Origin: Nocardia araoensis NBRC 100135
Lineage (GTDB): Bacteria; Actinomycetota; Actinomycetes; Mycobacteriales; Mycobacteriaceae
Reading direction: 5' to 3'
NCBI RefSeq assembly: GCF_000308435.1
Contig: NZ_BAFR01000124.1
Location: forward strand, 62,001-126,000
Length of the DNA: 64,000 nt
Shown: one piece after another, positions 16,180 to 24,750 of the stretch
How positions within the stretch are numbered: position 1 is the first letter of the stretch
Layout: each line of letters starts with the position of its first letter
Notes under the pieces: generated by a model
The model's input: only the letters and a program-made list of their open reading frames with translations
The model's database searches: none
What the model was told of the DNA's origin: nothing
Position numbers and translations under genes: made by a program

Positions 16180-16439
16180 GCTGGATTCACGGCCGCCTAC
16201 GGGTGGGCCCCATCCTGACGACCAACGTCGACAGATACCCGCGAGAGGGGCGTGGCTCGCCGATAGAAAGATGCGATCGCGCACTCGATCCGTCTTCTGC
16301 CTGCTGGCTCCAGCGCCTCGGAAGTGCCAACGTGGGCGCGCGGCCACGCATCGCTATTGTCCGAACAGACTCCGTGGCAAGGACTTTCAGCGATCACCGC
16401 AGTGTCCCGAGCCCGAACGGCAACGACCACCGGAGAACG

Positions 16440-16721
16440 ATGAGCCAGCCAACGAGCCCGACCGCCGCGGCCCGAAACTTCGTATCCGCCTGCTCGACGC
16501 TCACCAGCCTGATCGATCTGGCCGCGCACCCCGCGACGTCGCCACGATTGCGGGTGGCGCTCGCCGAGTACTGCCGCCGTCACCACACGACCGATCCCGG
16601 GCTGGCGGCGAGTCTGTCCTACTGGAAACGGCGCCGCGCTTCCTTGACGCCCGACGACCACGAGGCGATCCGGGCGATCCTCACCCGTGACGGCGCGATC
16701 CTGCACGCCTCCCGCCGCTGA
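16440..16721 (+). CDS. Hypothetical protein, 93 residues
   Basis: The ATG at 16440 follows GGAGA by 4 nt. The protein is basic and helical: AARNFVSACSTLTSLIDLAA, then RLRVALAEYCRRHH, SYWKRRRASL and DDHEAIRAILTRDGA. No known domain, signal peptide or membrane segment is recognised. It lies between the membrane-protein fragment and the convergent Old Yellow Enzyme gene. Confidence 0.5.
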   Translation: MSQPTSPTAAARNFVSACSTLTSLIDLAAHPATSPRLRVALAEYCRRHHTTDPGLAASLSYWKRRRASLTPDDHEAIRAILTRDGAILHASRR

Positions 16722-16783
16722 TCATCGCCGGAGCGAGCACCGGCCACGGCCCGCGCCCGATCTCCGGTCGGACCGGCGACCGG

Positions 16784-18007
16784 CTATGACTGCGTCTCGA
16801 CACCGCCGAGTCCCGACAATGTCAGCTCGACGGGTTCGCGCGGCTCGCCGGGCCGGAACACGCAGCGCGTGCACGTGTAGATCGTGGGCATGCACTCGTT
16901 GCAGTGCACGCACGCCGACCGCGTCGACGCATCCGATTGGATGCGACGCAACAGATTCGGTTCGCGCAGCAGCGCACGGCCCATGGCGACGAACTCGAAG
17001 CCTTCCTCCCGCGCGAGCCGCATGGTGTCCAGGTTCGTGATGCCGCCCAGCAGAATCAGCGGCATCGACAATTCCCGACGGAAGTGCCGTGCGCGCTCGA
17101 GCAGATACGCCTCTCGGTACGGGTACTCCTTCAGGAAAGCCTTGCCGACCATACGGAATCCCCACCGCGCCGGCACCGGGAGAACGTCGCCGAAGGATTT
17201 CCGCGGCGCGTCACCGTGGAACAGCAGCATCGGGTTGAGCAGTGAACTCCCCGCCGTCAGTTCCAGAGCATCCAAGCTGCCGTCGGCTTCCAGCCACGCG
17301 GCGACCTGGATCGACTCGGGCACGGTGAGCCCGCCGTGCACTCCATCTTCCATATTCAGCTTCGCGGTCACCGCCAGTCGGCCGCCCACGGCTTCTCGGA
17401 CCGCGGCGGCGATCTCGCGCGCCAACCGCGCCCGGTTCGCCAAGCTGCCGCCGTACCGGTCCGCGCGGCGGTTCAGCTTGGGGCTCAGGAACGAGCTGAC
17501 CAGATAGTTGTGCCCGAAATGGATCTCCACCGCGTCGAAGCCCGCCTCCTCGGCCAGCTTCGCCGCCCCGGCATGAGCGGCCACGAGTTCGCGGAGCCCG
17601 TGCTCGTCCGGGCAGCGCATCATGCGCATCGAGAGGGGGCTGAACATCCGGCTCGGCGCCAGCGCCGGAGCCCTGTTGGACGCCGCGTTGGCCACCGGCC
17701 CGGCATGGCCGATCTGCGCGCTCACGGCAGCGCCTTCGCCATGGACGGCTTCGGTGAGTCTCCGCAGCCCCGGCACCGCATCCGGGCGCAGCCAGATCTG
17801 GTGCCGGTCGGTCCGGCCGCCGGGAGCGACCGCGCAATACGCCACGGTCGTCATCCCGACTCCACCGGCGGCGACCTCGCGATGGAACTCGATCAGCTCG
17901 TCGGTCACCAGGGCGTCCGGCGTGCGTCCCTCGAAGGTCGCGGCCTTGATCACTCGATTGCGCAAGGTGATCGGCCCGAGCTGGGCCGGTGCGAATACGT
18001 CGTTCAT
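16784..18007 (-). CDS. NADH:flavin oxidoreductase (Old Yellow Enzyme family)
   Basis: 407 residues forming an FMN TIM barrel: FAPAQLGPITLRNRVIKAAT, a HFGHNYLVSSFLSPKLNRR active-site loop, RYGGSLANRARLA, and LLGGITNLDTMRLAREEGF at the phosphate-binding end. The C-terminus carries a cysteine cluster CVHCNECMPTIYTCTRC, which occurs in a subgroup of these enzymes. It predicts NAD(P)H-dependent reduction of activated C=C bonds. AGGAGAG precedes the ATG at 18007. The gene overlaps the upstream TetR gene by 4 bp (ATGA), so the two form a coupled operon under the 29-bp palindrome upstream. Confidence 0.88.
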   Translation of the reverse strand: MNDVFAPAQLGPITLRNRVIKAATFEGRTPDALVTDELIEFHREVAAGGVGMTTVAYCAVAPGGRTDRHQIWLRPDAVPGLRRLTEAVHGEGAAVSAQIGHAGPVANAASNRAPALAPSRMFSPLSMRMMRCPDEHGLRELVAAHAGAAKLAEEAGFDAVEIHFGHNYLVSSFLSPKLNRRADRYGGSLANRARLAREIAAAVREAVGGRLAVTAKLNMEDGVHGGLTVPESIQVAAWLEADGSLDALELTAGSSLLNPMLLFHGDAPRKSFGDVLPVPARWGFRMVGKAFLKEYPYREAYLLERARHFRRELSMPLILLGGITNLDTMRLAREEGFEFVAMGRALLREPNLLRRIQSDASTRSACVHCNECMPTIYTCTRCVFRPGEPREPVELTLSGLGGVETQS

Positions 18008-18582
18008 CGTTTCTCTCCTGTCGGCGCGGTCAATCCGGCCACGACGAATTCCCGGAGGGTGGCCACCGCCTCCTGCGACATCTCTCGGTGCTCCGCACTG
18101 CCGAATCGCATGATGAGGAGGTCGAAGGCCAACATCCAGCGGCGCCTGCTCTCGCGCTCGCTCAGGCCGGGCAACAGGCTCACCCACGCATCGATCCGGA
18201 ACCACGGCTGCCGCCACTCGGTCACCTGCCTGCCGAGGACGAACTGCGCCAGCAGTCTCAGGTGCATCCGGCCCACCGGATCGTCGGCCAACTCGACGAA
18301 CGGCTCGATCACCGCATCGACCACCTCGGCGATGGTCCCGTGCCCGCCGGTGACAGCCGCCAACCGGTCTTCCCACACCGGCCCCAATCGGTCCTCCAGC
18401 AGCGCGGCGACCAGAGCGTCCTTCGACCCGAAGTGGTAGTGCACCGCCGCCGGGTTCGCGCCGGCCTGCGCGCAGATGCCCCGTACGGACACCTCGTCGT
18501 ACCGGCCTTCGAGCAGCAGGCGCTCGGCGGCCGTCAGCAGACGATCGCGGGTGGTCGCGGCTTCGGAGACCGGCTTCGGCAT
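18004..18582 (-). CDS. TetR-family regulator of the Old Yellow Enzyme operon
   Basis: 192 residues from the ATG at 18582 (a TTG at 18594 is also in frame). The N-terminal TetR domain reads RDRLLTAAERLLLEGRYDEV then GICAQAGANPAAVHYHFGSK; the C-terminal half is the helical ligand-binding/dimer region. Its stop overlaps the start of the Old Yellow Enzyme gene by 4 bp, so it is translated together with its likely target. A perfect 29-bp palindrome lies 25 bp upstream and is the obvious operator. No clear Shine-Dalgarno sequence supports either start. Confidence 0.85.
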   Translation of the reverse strand: MPKPVSEAATTRDRLLTAAERLLLEGRYDEVSVRGICAQAGANPAAVHYHFGSKDALVAALLEDRLGPVWEDRLAAVTGGHGTIAEVVDAVIEPFVELADDPVGRMHLRLLAQFVLGRQVTEWRQPWFRIDAWVSLLPGLSERESRRRWMLAFDLLIMRFGSAEHREMSQEAVATLREFVVAGLTAPTGEKR

Positions 18583-18606
18583 GCGCTCAGTCAATCACGT
18601 TTCCAT

Positions 18607-18635
18607 CGTCGATTCAATCACTGATTGAATCGACG
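18607..18635. promoter_or_regulatory. Perfect 29-bp palindrome, operator of the TetR/OYE operon
   Basis: Arms CGTCGATTCAATCA (18607-18620) and TGATTGAATCGACG (18622-18635) are exact reverse complements around one central base. A further half-site TCAATCA recurs at 18591. Length and symmetry are those of a TetR dimer operator. It lies just upstream of the TetR start, consistent with autoregulation. Confidence 0.75.
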
Positions 18636-18693
18636 TTTCAGGCAGAACTCGACGGCGCCGCCGAGCTCGGCGCCTCGGGCCGTACCAGCTCCG

Positions 18694-19701
18694 TCAGGAA
18701 TGGCCCGCGATGATCACTTGCGGAATACCGGTGCCGAGCGGAACAGGCCGGCACACCGGGGCCGGGCTGCCCGGATCCAGCACGGTGAGCAGCAACTCCT
18801 GCACGAACGGGTCGTACACCATGTGGAAGTGCCCGGTGAGGTCGGCGGGACACAGGTCTTGCAGGGCGATGTTGCGCGCGCCCGGCCCGCGCAGCGCGAT
18901 GTTCTCGAACGGCTGGATCATCTCGTCGACACGGCTGCCGACGGTCACGTACCGCACCCCGGGCACCGTGTCGCCGCCCGCGTTGAGATCGAGCATGATC
19001 GGCGACCCCTCCGCCTGCTGCACGGCCGCCAGCGAAGTCACCTGGGCGAACGCATCGAGAGCGCCGGGGATCGCCTCGGCGACCGGCACCAGTCCGTACA
19101 TCACTCCGCCATAGCTGGGCGATGCGAGGCCGACCCATTGTTCGACCTTGGGCGCACCGCCCAGCTTGTTGACGTAGTAGCGAGTCACGTTGGCGCCCTG
19201 CGAGAACCCGACCAGATCGACCTTGCCCGCGTGGGTCGCCGCGAGCACTTGATCGACGAACGCGCCTACCTGATAGGCACTGAGCACCAGATCCTCGGTG
19301 CCGTAACTGTGCGCGCCCGGCTTGCCGCCGTAGTTCAGCGCGAACACGCAGAACCCCGCCGCGGTCAGCTGCGGCGCGATCCCCGACCAGTCGGAATAGG
19401 CCGTGGAGTCGGTCCCGTGCGCGAGCACGACCGGACTAGGATGCCGGGCACTGGGCACGCAACCGAAATCGTTGGTACCGCTCGGGACCGCGTTCGGATG
19501 ACTCTTCTGATACCACGCGGCGGCCAGGTGGTCCGGCTGCGGTGGAGCGGCGTATGTCGGCACGTCGGGCGGGCGGTAACCGAGCGGTTCGGCCGACGCC
19601 ACGCCCGGGCCGAGCGCGGCCACGCCGGCCATCACGAAGGCCAGCACGGCACCACGCAAGTGTGAAACGCCCCAAGTTCCCGCACGGATCGACTGTCGCA
19701 T
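18694..19701 (-). CDS. Secreted lipase/esterase (Lipase_2-like)
   Basis: 335 residues. It has a signal peptide: a basic start, a hydrophobic stretch GAVLAFVMAGVAALG, and probable cleavage after GVASA near residue 37. The mature enzyme has VVLAHGTDSTAYSDW (oxyanion side), FALNYGGKPGAHSYG and the nucleophile elbow LVGFSQGANV. A late GHFHMVYDP supplies a histidine. This is the exported triacylglycerol lipase/esterase family common in Nocardia and mycobacteria, with a pair of cysteines likely bridged. GGAGGG lies about 10 nt before the ATG. Confidence 0.85.
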   Translation of the reverse strand: MRQSIRAGTWGVSHLRGAVLAFVMAGVAALGPGVASAEPLGYRPPDVPTYAAPPQPDHLAAAWYQKSHPNAVPSGTNDFGCVPSARHPSPVVLAHGTDSTAYSDWSGIAPQLTAAGFCVFALNYGGKPGAHSYGTEDLVLSAYQVGAFVDQVLAATHAGKVDLVGFSQGANVTRYYVNKLGGAPKVEQWVGLASPSYGGVMYGLVPVAEAIPGALDAFAQVTSLAAVQQAEGSPIMLDLNAGGDTVPGVRYVTVGSRVDEMIQPFENIALRGPGARNIALQDLCPADLTGHFHMVYDPFVQELLLTVLDPGSPAPVCRPVPLGTGIPQVIIAGHS

Positions 19702-19761
19702 CTCACAATGATCCCTCCGATCAGCTCGAAATGCGCGCGGTATAGGGGTGTTTCACCTCCC

Positions 19762-20403
19762 CTACTTCTCGGGGGTCTCATCCTCGGCGAGGATGCGGTA
19801 GAGGGACTTGCGGGTCTCGGTGAGCAGCTCCGCCGCCCGCGCCGCCTGCTGCGGAGTACCGGCCGCCGCGACCTGGGCCACCGCCCCCATCAGCTGGCCG
19901 ACGAGTGCGCGCAGGTCCATCGCCTGAGCGCCGACGTCCTGCTGCACGTCCGCCCACGGATCGCCCAGCTCGTCCCGGTGCGCGGCGACGTACTCGGTGC
20001 CCGACTCGGTGAGCTTCGCGGTCTTGCGCCCGGCGACCTTCTCGATGAGAACGAGACCCTCGTCTTCCAGCTGCGCCAGCGCGGGGTAGATCGATCCGGG
20101 GCTCGGCCGCCAGATGTCGTTGCTGCGCTCGCGGATCTGCTGAATGAGTTCGTAACCGTGCATGGGCTGCTCGGTGAGCAGCAACAACACGGCGGCGCGA
20201 ACGTCACCGCGCCTGCCTCGGCCGCCACGTCCGCGTCCGCGGCCGAAGTGCGGGCCGAAACCGGGCCCGAACCCCGGCCCGAACTCGGGGCCGAATCCGT
20301 GGCGCCCGCCGCGGCGGAAGCGCCGCCCGTGTTCGAAGCCCTCGTGACCGGGCAGCGGCCCGCGACCGCGCCGGCCGAATTCTCGATGTTCTCGGTGTTC
20401 CAT
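19762..20403 (-). CDS. PadR-family regulator with Gly/Arg/Phe-rich N-terminus
   Basis: 213 residues from the ATG at 20403 (GGGAGG 5 nt upstream). Residues about 1-65 are low complexity (FGPEFGPGFGPGFGPHFGRG and RGRGG runs). The PadR winged helix follows: VRAAVLLLLTEQPMHGYELI, PSPGSIYPALAQLEDEGLV, then a KLTESG wing and a C-terminal dimerization helix. The FGP-repeat head is common in actinobacterial PadR proteins. Nested TATCG palindromes upstream probably serve autoregulation. Target genes are not evident. Confidence 0.87.
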   Translation of the reverse strand: MEHREHREFGRRGRGPLPGHEGFEHGRRFRRGGRHGFGPEFGPGFGPGFGPHFGRGRGRGGRGRRGDVRAAVLLLLTEQPMHGYELIQQIRERSNDIWRPSPGSIYPALAQLEDEGLVLIEKVAGRKTAKLTESGTEYVAAHRDELGDPWADVQQDVGAQAMDLRALVGQLMGAVAQVAAAGTPQQAARAAELLTETRKSLYRILAEDETPEK

Positions 20404-20438
20404 GTCAGCCTCCCAAGGCTCTCGTGTTCGATTCATGC

Positions 20439-20454
20439 TATCGACGATATATCG
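20439..20454. promoter_or_regulatory. Nested palindromes upstream of the PadR gene
   Basis: TATCG-A-CGATA (20439-20449) overlaps the perfect palindrome CGATATATCG (20445-20454), giving three TATCG half-sites about 36 bp upstream of the PadR start. PadR regulators often bind such AT-centred repeats at their own promoters. Function is inferred. Confidence 0.5.
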
Positions 20455-20506
20455 GCAATGCATCGAGCGCAAGGGCCGGTTTTCGGCACCCTCGCCCGAC
20501 CGGAGC

Positions 20507-21085
20507 TCAGCTCACCAGCGAGTCGATCCAGCGCGACAACCGCGCACCTTCGGTGACCATCAGTTCCGGATCGCGAAAAGTGTTGGTGAGCAGGGATATT
20601 CCTTGATATGCCGCGACATAGGCGATGGCGAGCTCCTTTGCGTCCGCGCGCCCCATCGCGGCGAACTGCCGTTCGGCCCAATCCACCAGCACGCGCATGA
20701 CCTCGGCGGCCGCGGTGTCCAGCCCGTCGTCCCGCTTGTCCAATTCCGAAGACAGAGTGCCGAAGGGGCAGCCGTAACGCACAGTCTGCTCACGATCGGC
20801 CACCCATCCCGCGATCAGGGCCTTCAGGCGCCCGGACGGGGTCTCCTGCCGCTCGCTCGCGGCGATCACCGCGTCGAGGATGCGCGCGTGCGAGCCGATC
20901 GCCGCCTCGATGAGTTGGTCTTTCGTCTTGAAGTAGTAGTAGACGTTGCCGACCGGAACGTCCGCGGCGCGGGCGATGTCGGCGATCGTCGTCTTCTCCA
21001 CGCCCTGGTGATGGAACACCCGCACCGCGGCTTCGACCAGCCGCTCCCGCTTGCCCGATCCGGCCTTCGCCTGTGAGTCAGTCAC
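20507..21085 (-). CDS. TetR-family regulator divergent from the NmrA gene
   Basis: 192 residues: the HTH reads RLVEAAVRVFHHQGVEKTT, ADIARAADVPVGNVYYYFKT, followed by a C-terminal domain with GCPFGTLSSELDK, typical of a TetR subgroup that controls NAD(P)-binding reductases. The start is the GTG at 21085, with TACAGT 7 nt upstream and no Shine-Dalgarno, so the mRNA is probably leaderless. The operator copy at 21076-21095 overlaps the -10 and start codon, implying self-repression. The divergent NmrA gene carries a second copy. Confidence 0.87.
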   Translation of the reverse strand: MTDSQAKAGSGKRERLVEAAVRVFHHQGVEKTTIADIARAADVPVGNVYYYFKTKDQLIEAAIGSHARILDAVIAASERQETPSGRLKALIAGWVADREQTVRYGCPFGTLSSELDKRDDGLDTAAAEVMRVLVDWAERQFAAMGRADAKELAIAYVAAYQGISLLTNTFRDPELMVTEGARLSRWIDSLVS

Positions 21086-21147
21086 ACAACTAACTGTAGA
21101 CAGCGTGGCGGCGATCAGCTACGTTCTTTTTAGTCAGCCAACTAACT
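21076..21147. promoter_or_regulatory. Two related operator copies between TetR and NmrA genes
   Basis: AGTCAG-(5)-CAACTAACT at 21076-21095 and AGTCAG-(1)-CAACTAACT at 21132-21147 are direct repeats differing in spacer length. Each is an imperfect palindrome (AGTYAG half-sites). One covers the TetR -10 (TACAGT, 21093-21098) and start codon, the other precedes the NmrA ribosome-binding site, so a single repressor could close both promoters. Confidence 0.6.
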
Positions 21148-21159
21148 AAGGAGTTAACG

Positions 21160-22002
21160 ATGATCGTGGTCACCGGAGCCACCGGAAATATCGGCGCGCC
21201 TCTCGTCCGCTTGCTGGCCGACGCCGGCGAGGAAGTGACAGCCGTGGCGCGGCATACGGACCTTTCGCTACCCGAGGGAGTCCGATCGGCTCGGGCCGAT
21301 CTGGGCGAGCCGGAAAGCCTCTCCCCCGCTGTCAAGGGAGCCGACACACTGTTTCTCCTGATCGCCGGTGAGCAGTTGGTGGCGGGTCCGGAACCCGAGC
21401 AGGTGCTGAAAGTCGCGGCGGCGGGAGGCGTGCGGCGCGTGGTGTTCGTGTCCTCGCAGGGCGTTGCCACCCGCCCGGACGCGGCGGGCTACGCCCGGCT
21501 GTTCAACTACGAACAGGCGATCAGGGACTCGGGGCTGGCCTGGACCATTCTTCGGCCCGGCGGGTTCTTCTCCAACACTTACGCGTGGGCGGAGGCGGTA
21601 CGCACGCAGCGTATGGTCGCCGCGCCGTTCGGCGACGTCGGTCTTCCCTCGATCGATCCGGCCGATATCGCCGCGGTGGCCGCGGCGGCGTTGCGCGACG
21701 ACCGACACGCAGGACAGGTCTACACCTTGACCGGACCAGAACTCGCCACCCCGCGCGCTCAGGCCGAGGCGCTCGGCGCGGCGGTCGGCGAGCCGCTCCG
21801 TTTCGTGGAATTGACTCGAGCACAGGCCGGTTCGGCAATGCGCGAGTTCATGCCCGAGCCGGTGGTCGAGCACACGTTGACCATCCTCGGCGAGCCGACA
21901 CCCGCCGAGCAGCGGATCAGCCCCGACGTGCCGCGCGTGCTCGGGCGCCCGGCCACGAGATACGCCGAGTGGGCCGTCCGCAATCGAGCGGCCTTTGCCT
22001 GA
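21160..22002 (+). CDS. NmrA-like NAD(P)-binding protein (atypical SDR)
   Basis: 280 residues with MIVVTGATGNIGAPLVRLL as the dinucleotide loop, VVFVSSQGVATRPD, and TILRPGGFFSNTYAW; no canonical YxxxK active site is seen. Proteins of this NmrA/quinone-reductase-2 type bind NADPH and act as quinone reductases or redox sensors. AAGGAG lies 6 nt before the ATG. The divergent TetR with shared operator repeats suggests induction by a redox-active or quinone compound (inference). Confidence 0.86.
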   Translation: MIVVTGATGNIGAPLVRLLADAGEEVTAVARHTDLSLPEGVRSARADLGEPESLSPAVKGADTLFLLIAGEQLVAGPEPEQVLKVAAAGGVRRVVFVSSQGVATRPDAAGYARLFNYEQAIRDSGLAWTILRPGGFFSNTYAWAEAVRTQRMVAAPFGDVGLPSIDPADIAAVAAAALRDDRHAGQVYTLTGPELATPRAQAEALGAAVGEPLRFVELTRAQAGSAMREFMPEPVVEHTLTILGEPTPAEQRISPDVPRVLGRPATRYAEWAVRNRAAFA

Positions 22003-22081
22003 AGCTCGGCCGAGCGCTGCGCTGTCGCAAGATGATCGCCGGCTTCGACGGCAGCGGTGGAGCCACCGACTCCGGTCGCCG

Positions 22082-24734
22082 TCAGCCGATGTCGGCGGGG
22101 TCGATCTGCACGCGGAGGGGGGCGTCCGAGCGGTGCGTACTGCGCACCGCTTGGGCCGCGCGCAGGGCACGCGCGAGCGCGGCTCCGGATCGGCGGTCGA
22201 CCCGCAGCAGCAAGCGCTCGACCTCAGCAGGCGCATCGCCGGAGGAAAACGGTTTACGGGCGCTGTCCGGCAGCGGCACCGGTCCGAGGCGGTCGACGGT
22301 GGCGGGCAGGTCCGCCGCCGAGAGCAGTTCGGCGATGGTGTCGGCGGTGCCGTCGATCGCGGCGAGACGGACGGCGGGCGGGAAGCCGACCTCGGCCCGC
22401 GCCGCGACCTCCGCACGCGCGGCGCCAACGGGATCCCACCGGACCAGGGCCTGCACCGTCGGGATCGAGGGCTCGGCCATGACGATGACCTGGCCGTGCG
22501 CGCGGACCAGCGCCGCGGCGGCCATCCAGCGGCGCAGCGCGTCCTCGGCGGCCCGCAGGTCGGCACGGCCGAGCAGCGCCCAGCCGTCGAGCAGCAGCGC
22601 TACGCCGTAGCCGCCGGGGACCACGGGCTCGGCGCCGACCGTGGCGACGACCACCTGCGGACCCGGCTCCACGGTGTCGAGCACGGCGCCGCCGCCGGAA
22701 CCGCGGATCGGCACGCCGGGAAAAGCACGGCCGAGTTCCTCCGCCGTGCGCGTGGCTCCGATCACCACGGCGCGCAGTGCGCGCGACCCGCAGGTGGTGC
22801 AACGGAACGCGGCCTCGGTGATCCCGCACCAACGGCAAGCGGGACTCCGCGCGGTCGCGCCCGGGTCGGCTGCCGATCCGCGCGGTCCGCGAGCTTCCGG
22901 CAGGGCGAGCGGCCCGTTGCAGTGTCGGCATCGGGCAGGAGTGCGACATTTCCCGCAGGCCAGCGCGGGAATGTACCCGCGGCGCGGGACCTGCACCAGC
23001 ACCGGTGCGCCTTCCTTCAGCGCGGCGCGGGCAGCCGCGAAAGCGACGCCGGGGACTCGGACCGCACGCGCGACCGGATCGCGTTCCAGCGCTATCTCGC
23101 TGTCACCGGGGGCACTGATGCGGGGCGCGGCCTTGCGTAGCATCGCGCGATCGGCGACCAGATCGTGCGCCCAGCCGGAATCGACGACCGCTTGGATCTC
23201 GGCGGTGCGCGCGAAACCCGCCGCGACGAAGGCCGCACCGGTTTCGTGCGCCCGCAGCATCGCCACCTCTCGCGCGTGCGGATACGGCGCGCGCGGTTCG
23301 GCGTAGGTGTCGTCACCGTCGTCCCACAGCGCGATCAGCCCGAGATCCACCGCCGGCGCGAACACGGCGCTGCGCGTGCCCACCACCACCCGCGCCGAGC
23401 CGCGCAGCACCGCGAGCCAAACGCCGGTACCGAGCCGCGGGACCGAGACCGGCGGACAGCCCGACAGCCGAGTCCCCCACCAACCGAACGCATTCCGTCA
23501 GGACTCGATCGAGATCGCGCTGGTCGGGGACCATGAGGATCGCGCTGCGCCCCTGCCGGGCCACCACAGCGGCGAGTTCCGCCAGCCGCCGGGGCCAGTC
23601 CTCGCCGGGCAGCGCCTGCCAAGCCGCACGCGCCCCTTTTCGTTGGGCGAGAGCATCGACGAACGCCGCACCGTGGACGTACCGTTCCCAGGGCGCGACA
23701 TCTATCGCCGGAAACGCCGGATCGACACGGACAGTCGGGTTTTCGACGTCGCCGCTGGCCGCCCCCGCACCGCTGGCCTCCCCGGCACCCCTGACCTCCC
23801 CCGCGCCGCTGACCTCCCCGGCACCGCTTGCCTCCCCGGCGCCGATGACCGTCCTCGCACTGCCTGCCTTTGCGGCGCCGCTCGCCTCCCTCCCGCGGGC
23901 CTCACCGCGAACCTCCACGGCGCCGCTGCTCGTCTCCACCGCGCCGTTGGCCTCCCCCGCTCCGCGAGCCTCCCTGGTACCGCTTACCTGCCCCGCACCG
24001 CGAGCCGCCCCCACGGCGCTTGATCCCTCTTCCAGACGCGCACGTGGTGACGGCCCGGCGGCGAACCTCTCATCGCTCTCCGGCGCGGGCACATGTCGGC
24101 CGGTGCTCATGCTCGCGCGCTTCGAATCCGCCGCAGCGCCACCTTCCGAGGCAACGCCGCTCACGTCCGTCGAATCAGCTTGCATGACAGGGGATGCCGG
24201 CGATGCGACGGCCAACTCCCCGGCGGACACGGAACTTGCGGCGTCCGACTGCGCGGGACCGGTTGCGGTACTGGGGTTCTCGTTCGCGGAATCGGCTCGT
24301 GCCGCAGCGGACTTCGTCGCGCGACCGGATTCGGTGCGGGCGTGGCGCGGTGGTATCGCCAGACGCAGGACATCGGCGCGCGTGCCCGCGTAACGGGCGG
24401 CGACCTTGCCTGCCAAGTCCAGGATCTCCGGAGTCAGCACACGTTCGCCGGAGACGACGCGTTCCAGCTTGACCAGCTTGCCGCCGTGGTCGCTGTGCCG
24501 CGATCGGGCCAGGAGATAGCCGTCGACCAGCCGACCGGCGAAACGAACCCGCACCCGGACCCCCGGCTGGGCGAGTTCGTCCAGCTCGGGGGGCACCAGG
24601 TAGTCGAAGTCGCGGTCGAGATGCGCGGGCGAGAGCAGCGGAAGCACTCGGGCGATCGGCAGCTCGACGCCTGCGGGACCCGCGGCCGGATGGTCCGCCT
24701 CGGTGGCGGGGGCGTCCGCCGCGGGTTCGTTCAC
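22082..24734 (-). pseudogene. priA: Primosomal protein PriA with an apparent +1 frameshift
   Basis: Read together, two frames give an 883-residue PriA. The N-terminal DNA-binding domain (about residues 22-130, ARVLPLLSPAHLDRDFDY) starts at GTG 24734, 16 bp after metK. Residues about 133-335 are an Ala/Gly/Ser/Glu-rich insertion. The ATPase-like core lacks a Walker A motif, as in other actinobacterial PriA. Paired zinc cysteines follow (CGKCRTPARCRHC, CRWCG, CTTCG). Near codon 438, at the AAA of 23419-23421, the frame shifts: removing one base restores RYRRWLAVLRGSARVVVG. PriA reloads the replisome at stalled forks. The extra base is either real, making this a broken or frameshifted gene, or a sequencing error. 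Confidence 0.8.
23766..23855. repeat. Short tandem repeat (18-bp unit) inside priA
   Basis: About 4.5 copies of an 18-bp unit of the form ggcaccgctgacctcccc (units at 23766, 23784, 23802, 23820, the last at 23838 degraded). On the coding strand they encode repeated SGAGEx blocks. More degenerate copies continue to about 24010. This explains the long low-complexity insertion in PriA and is prone to slippage. Confidence 0.75.
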
Positions 24735-24750
24735 TCGGACCTGATCGAGG

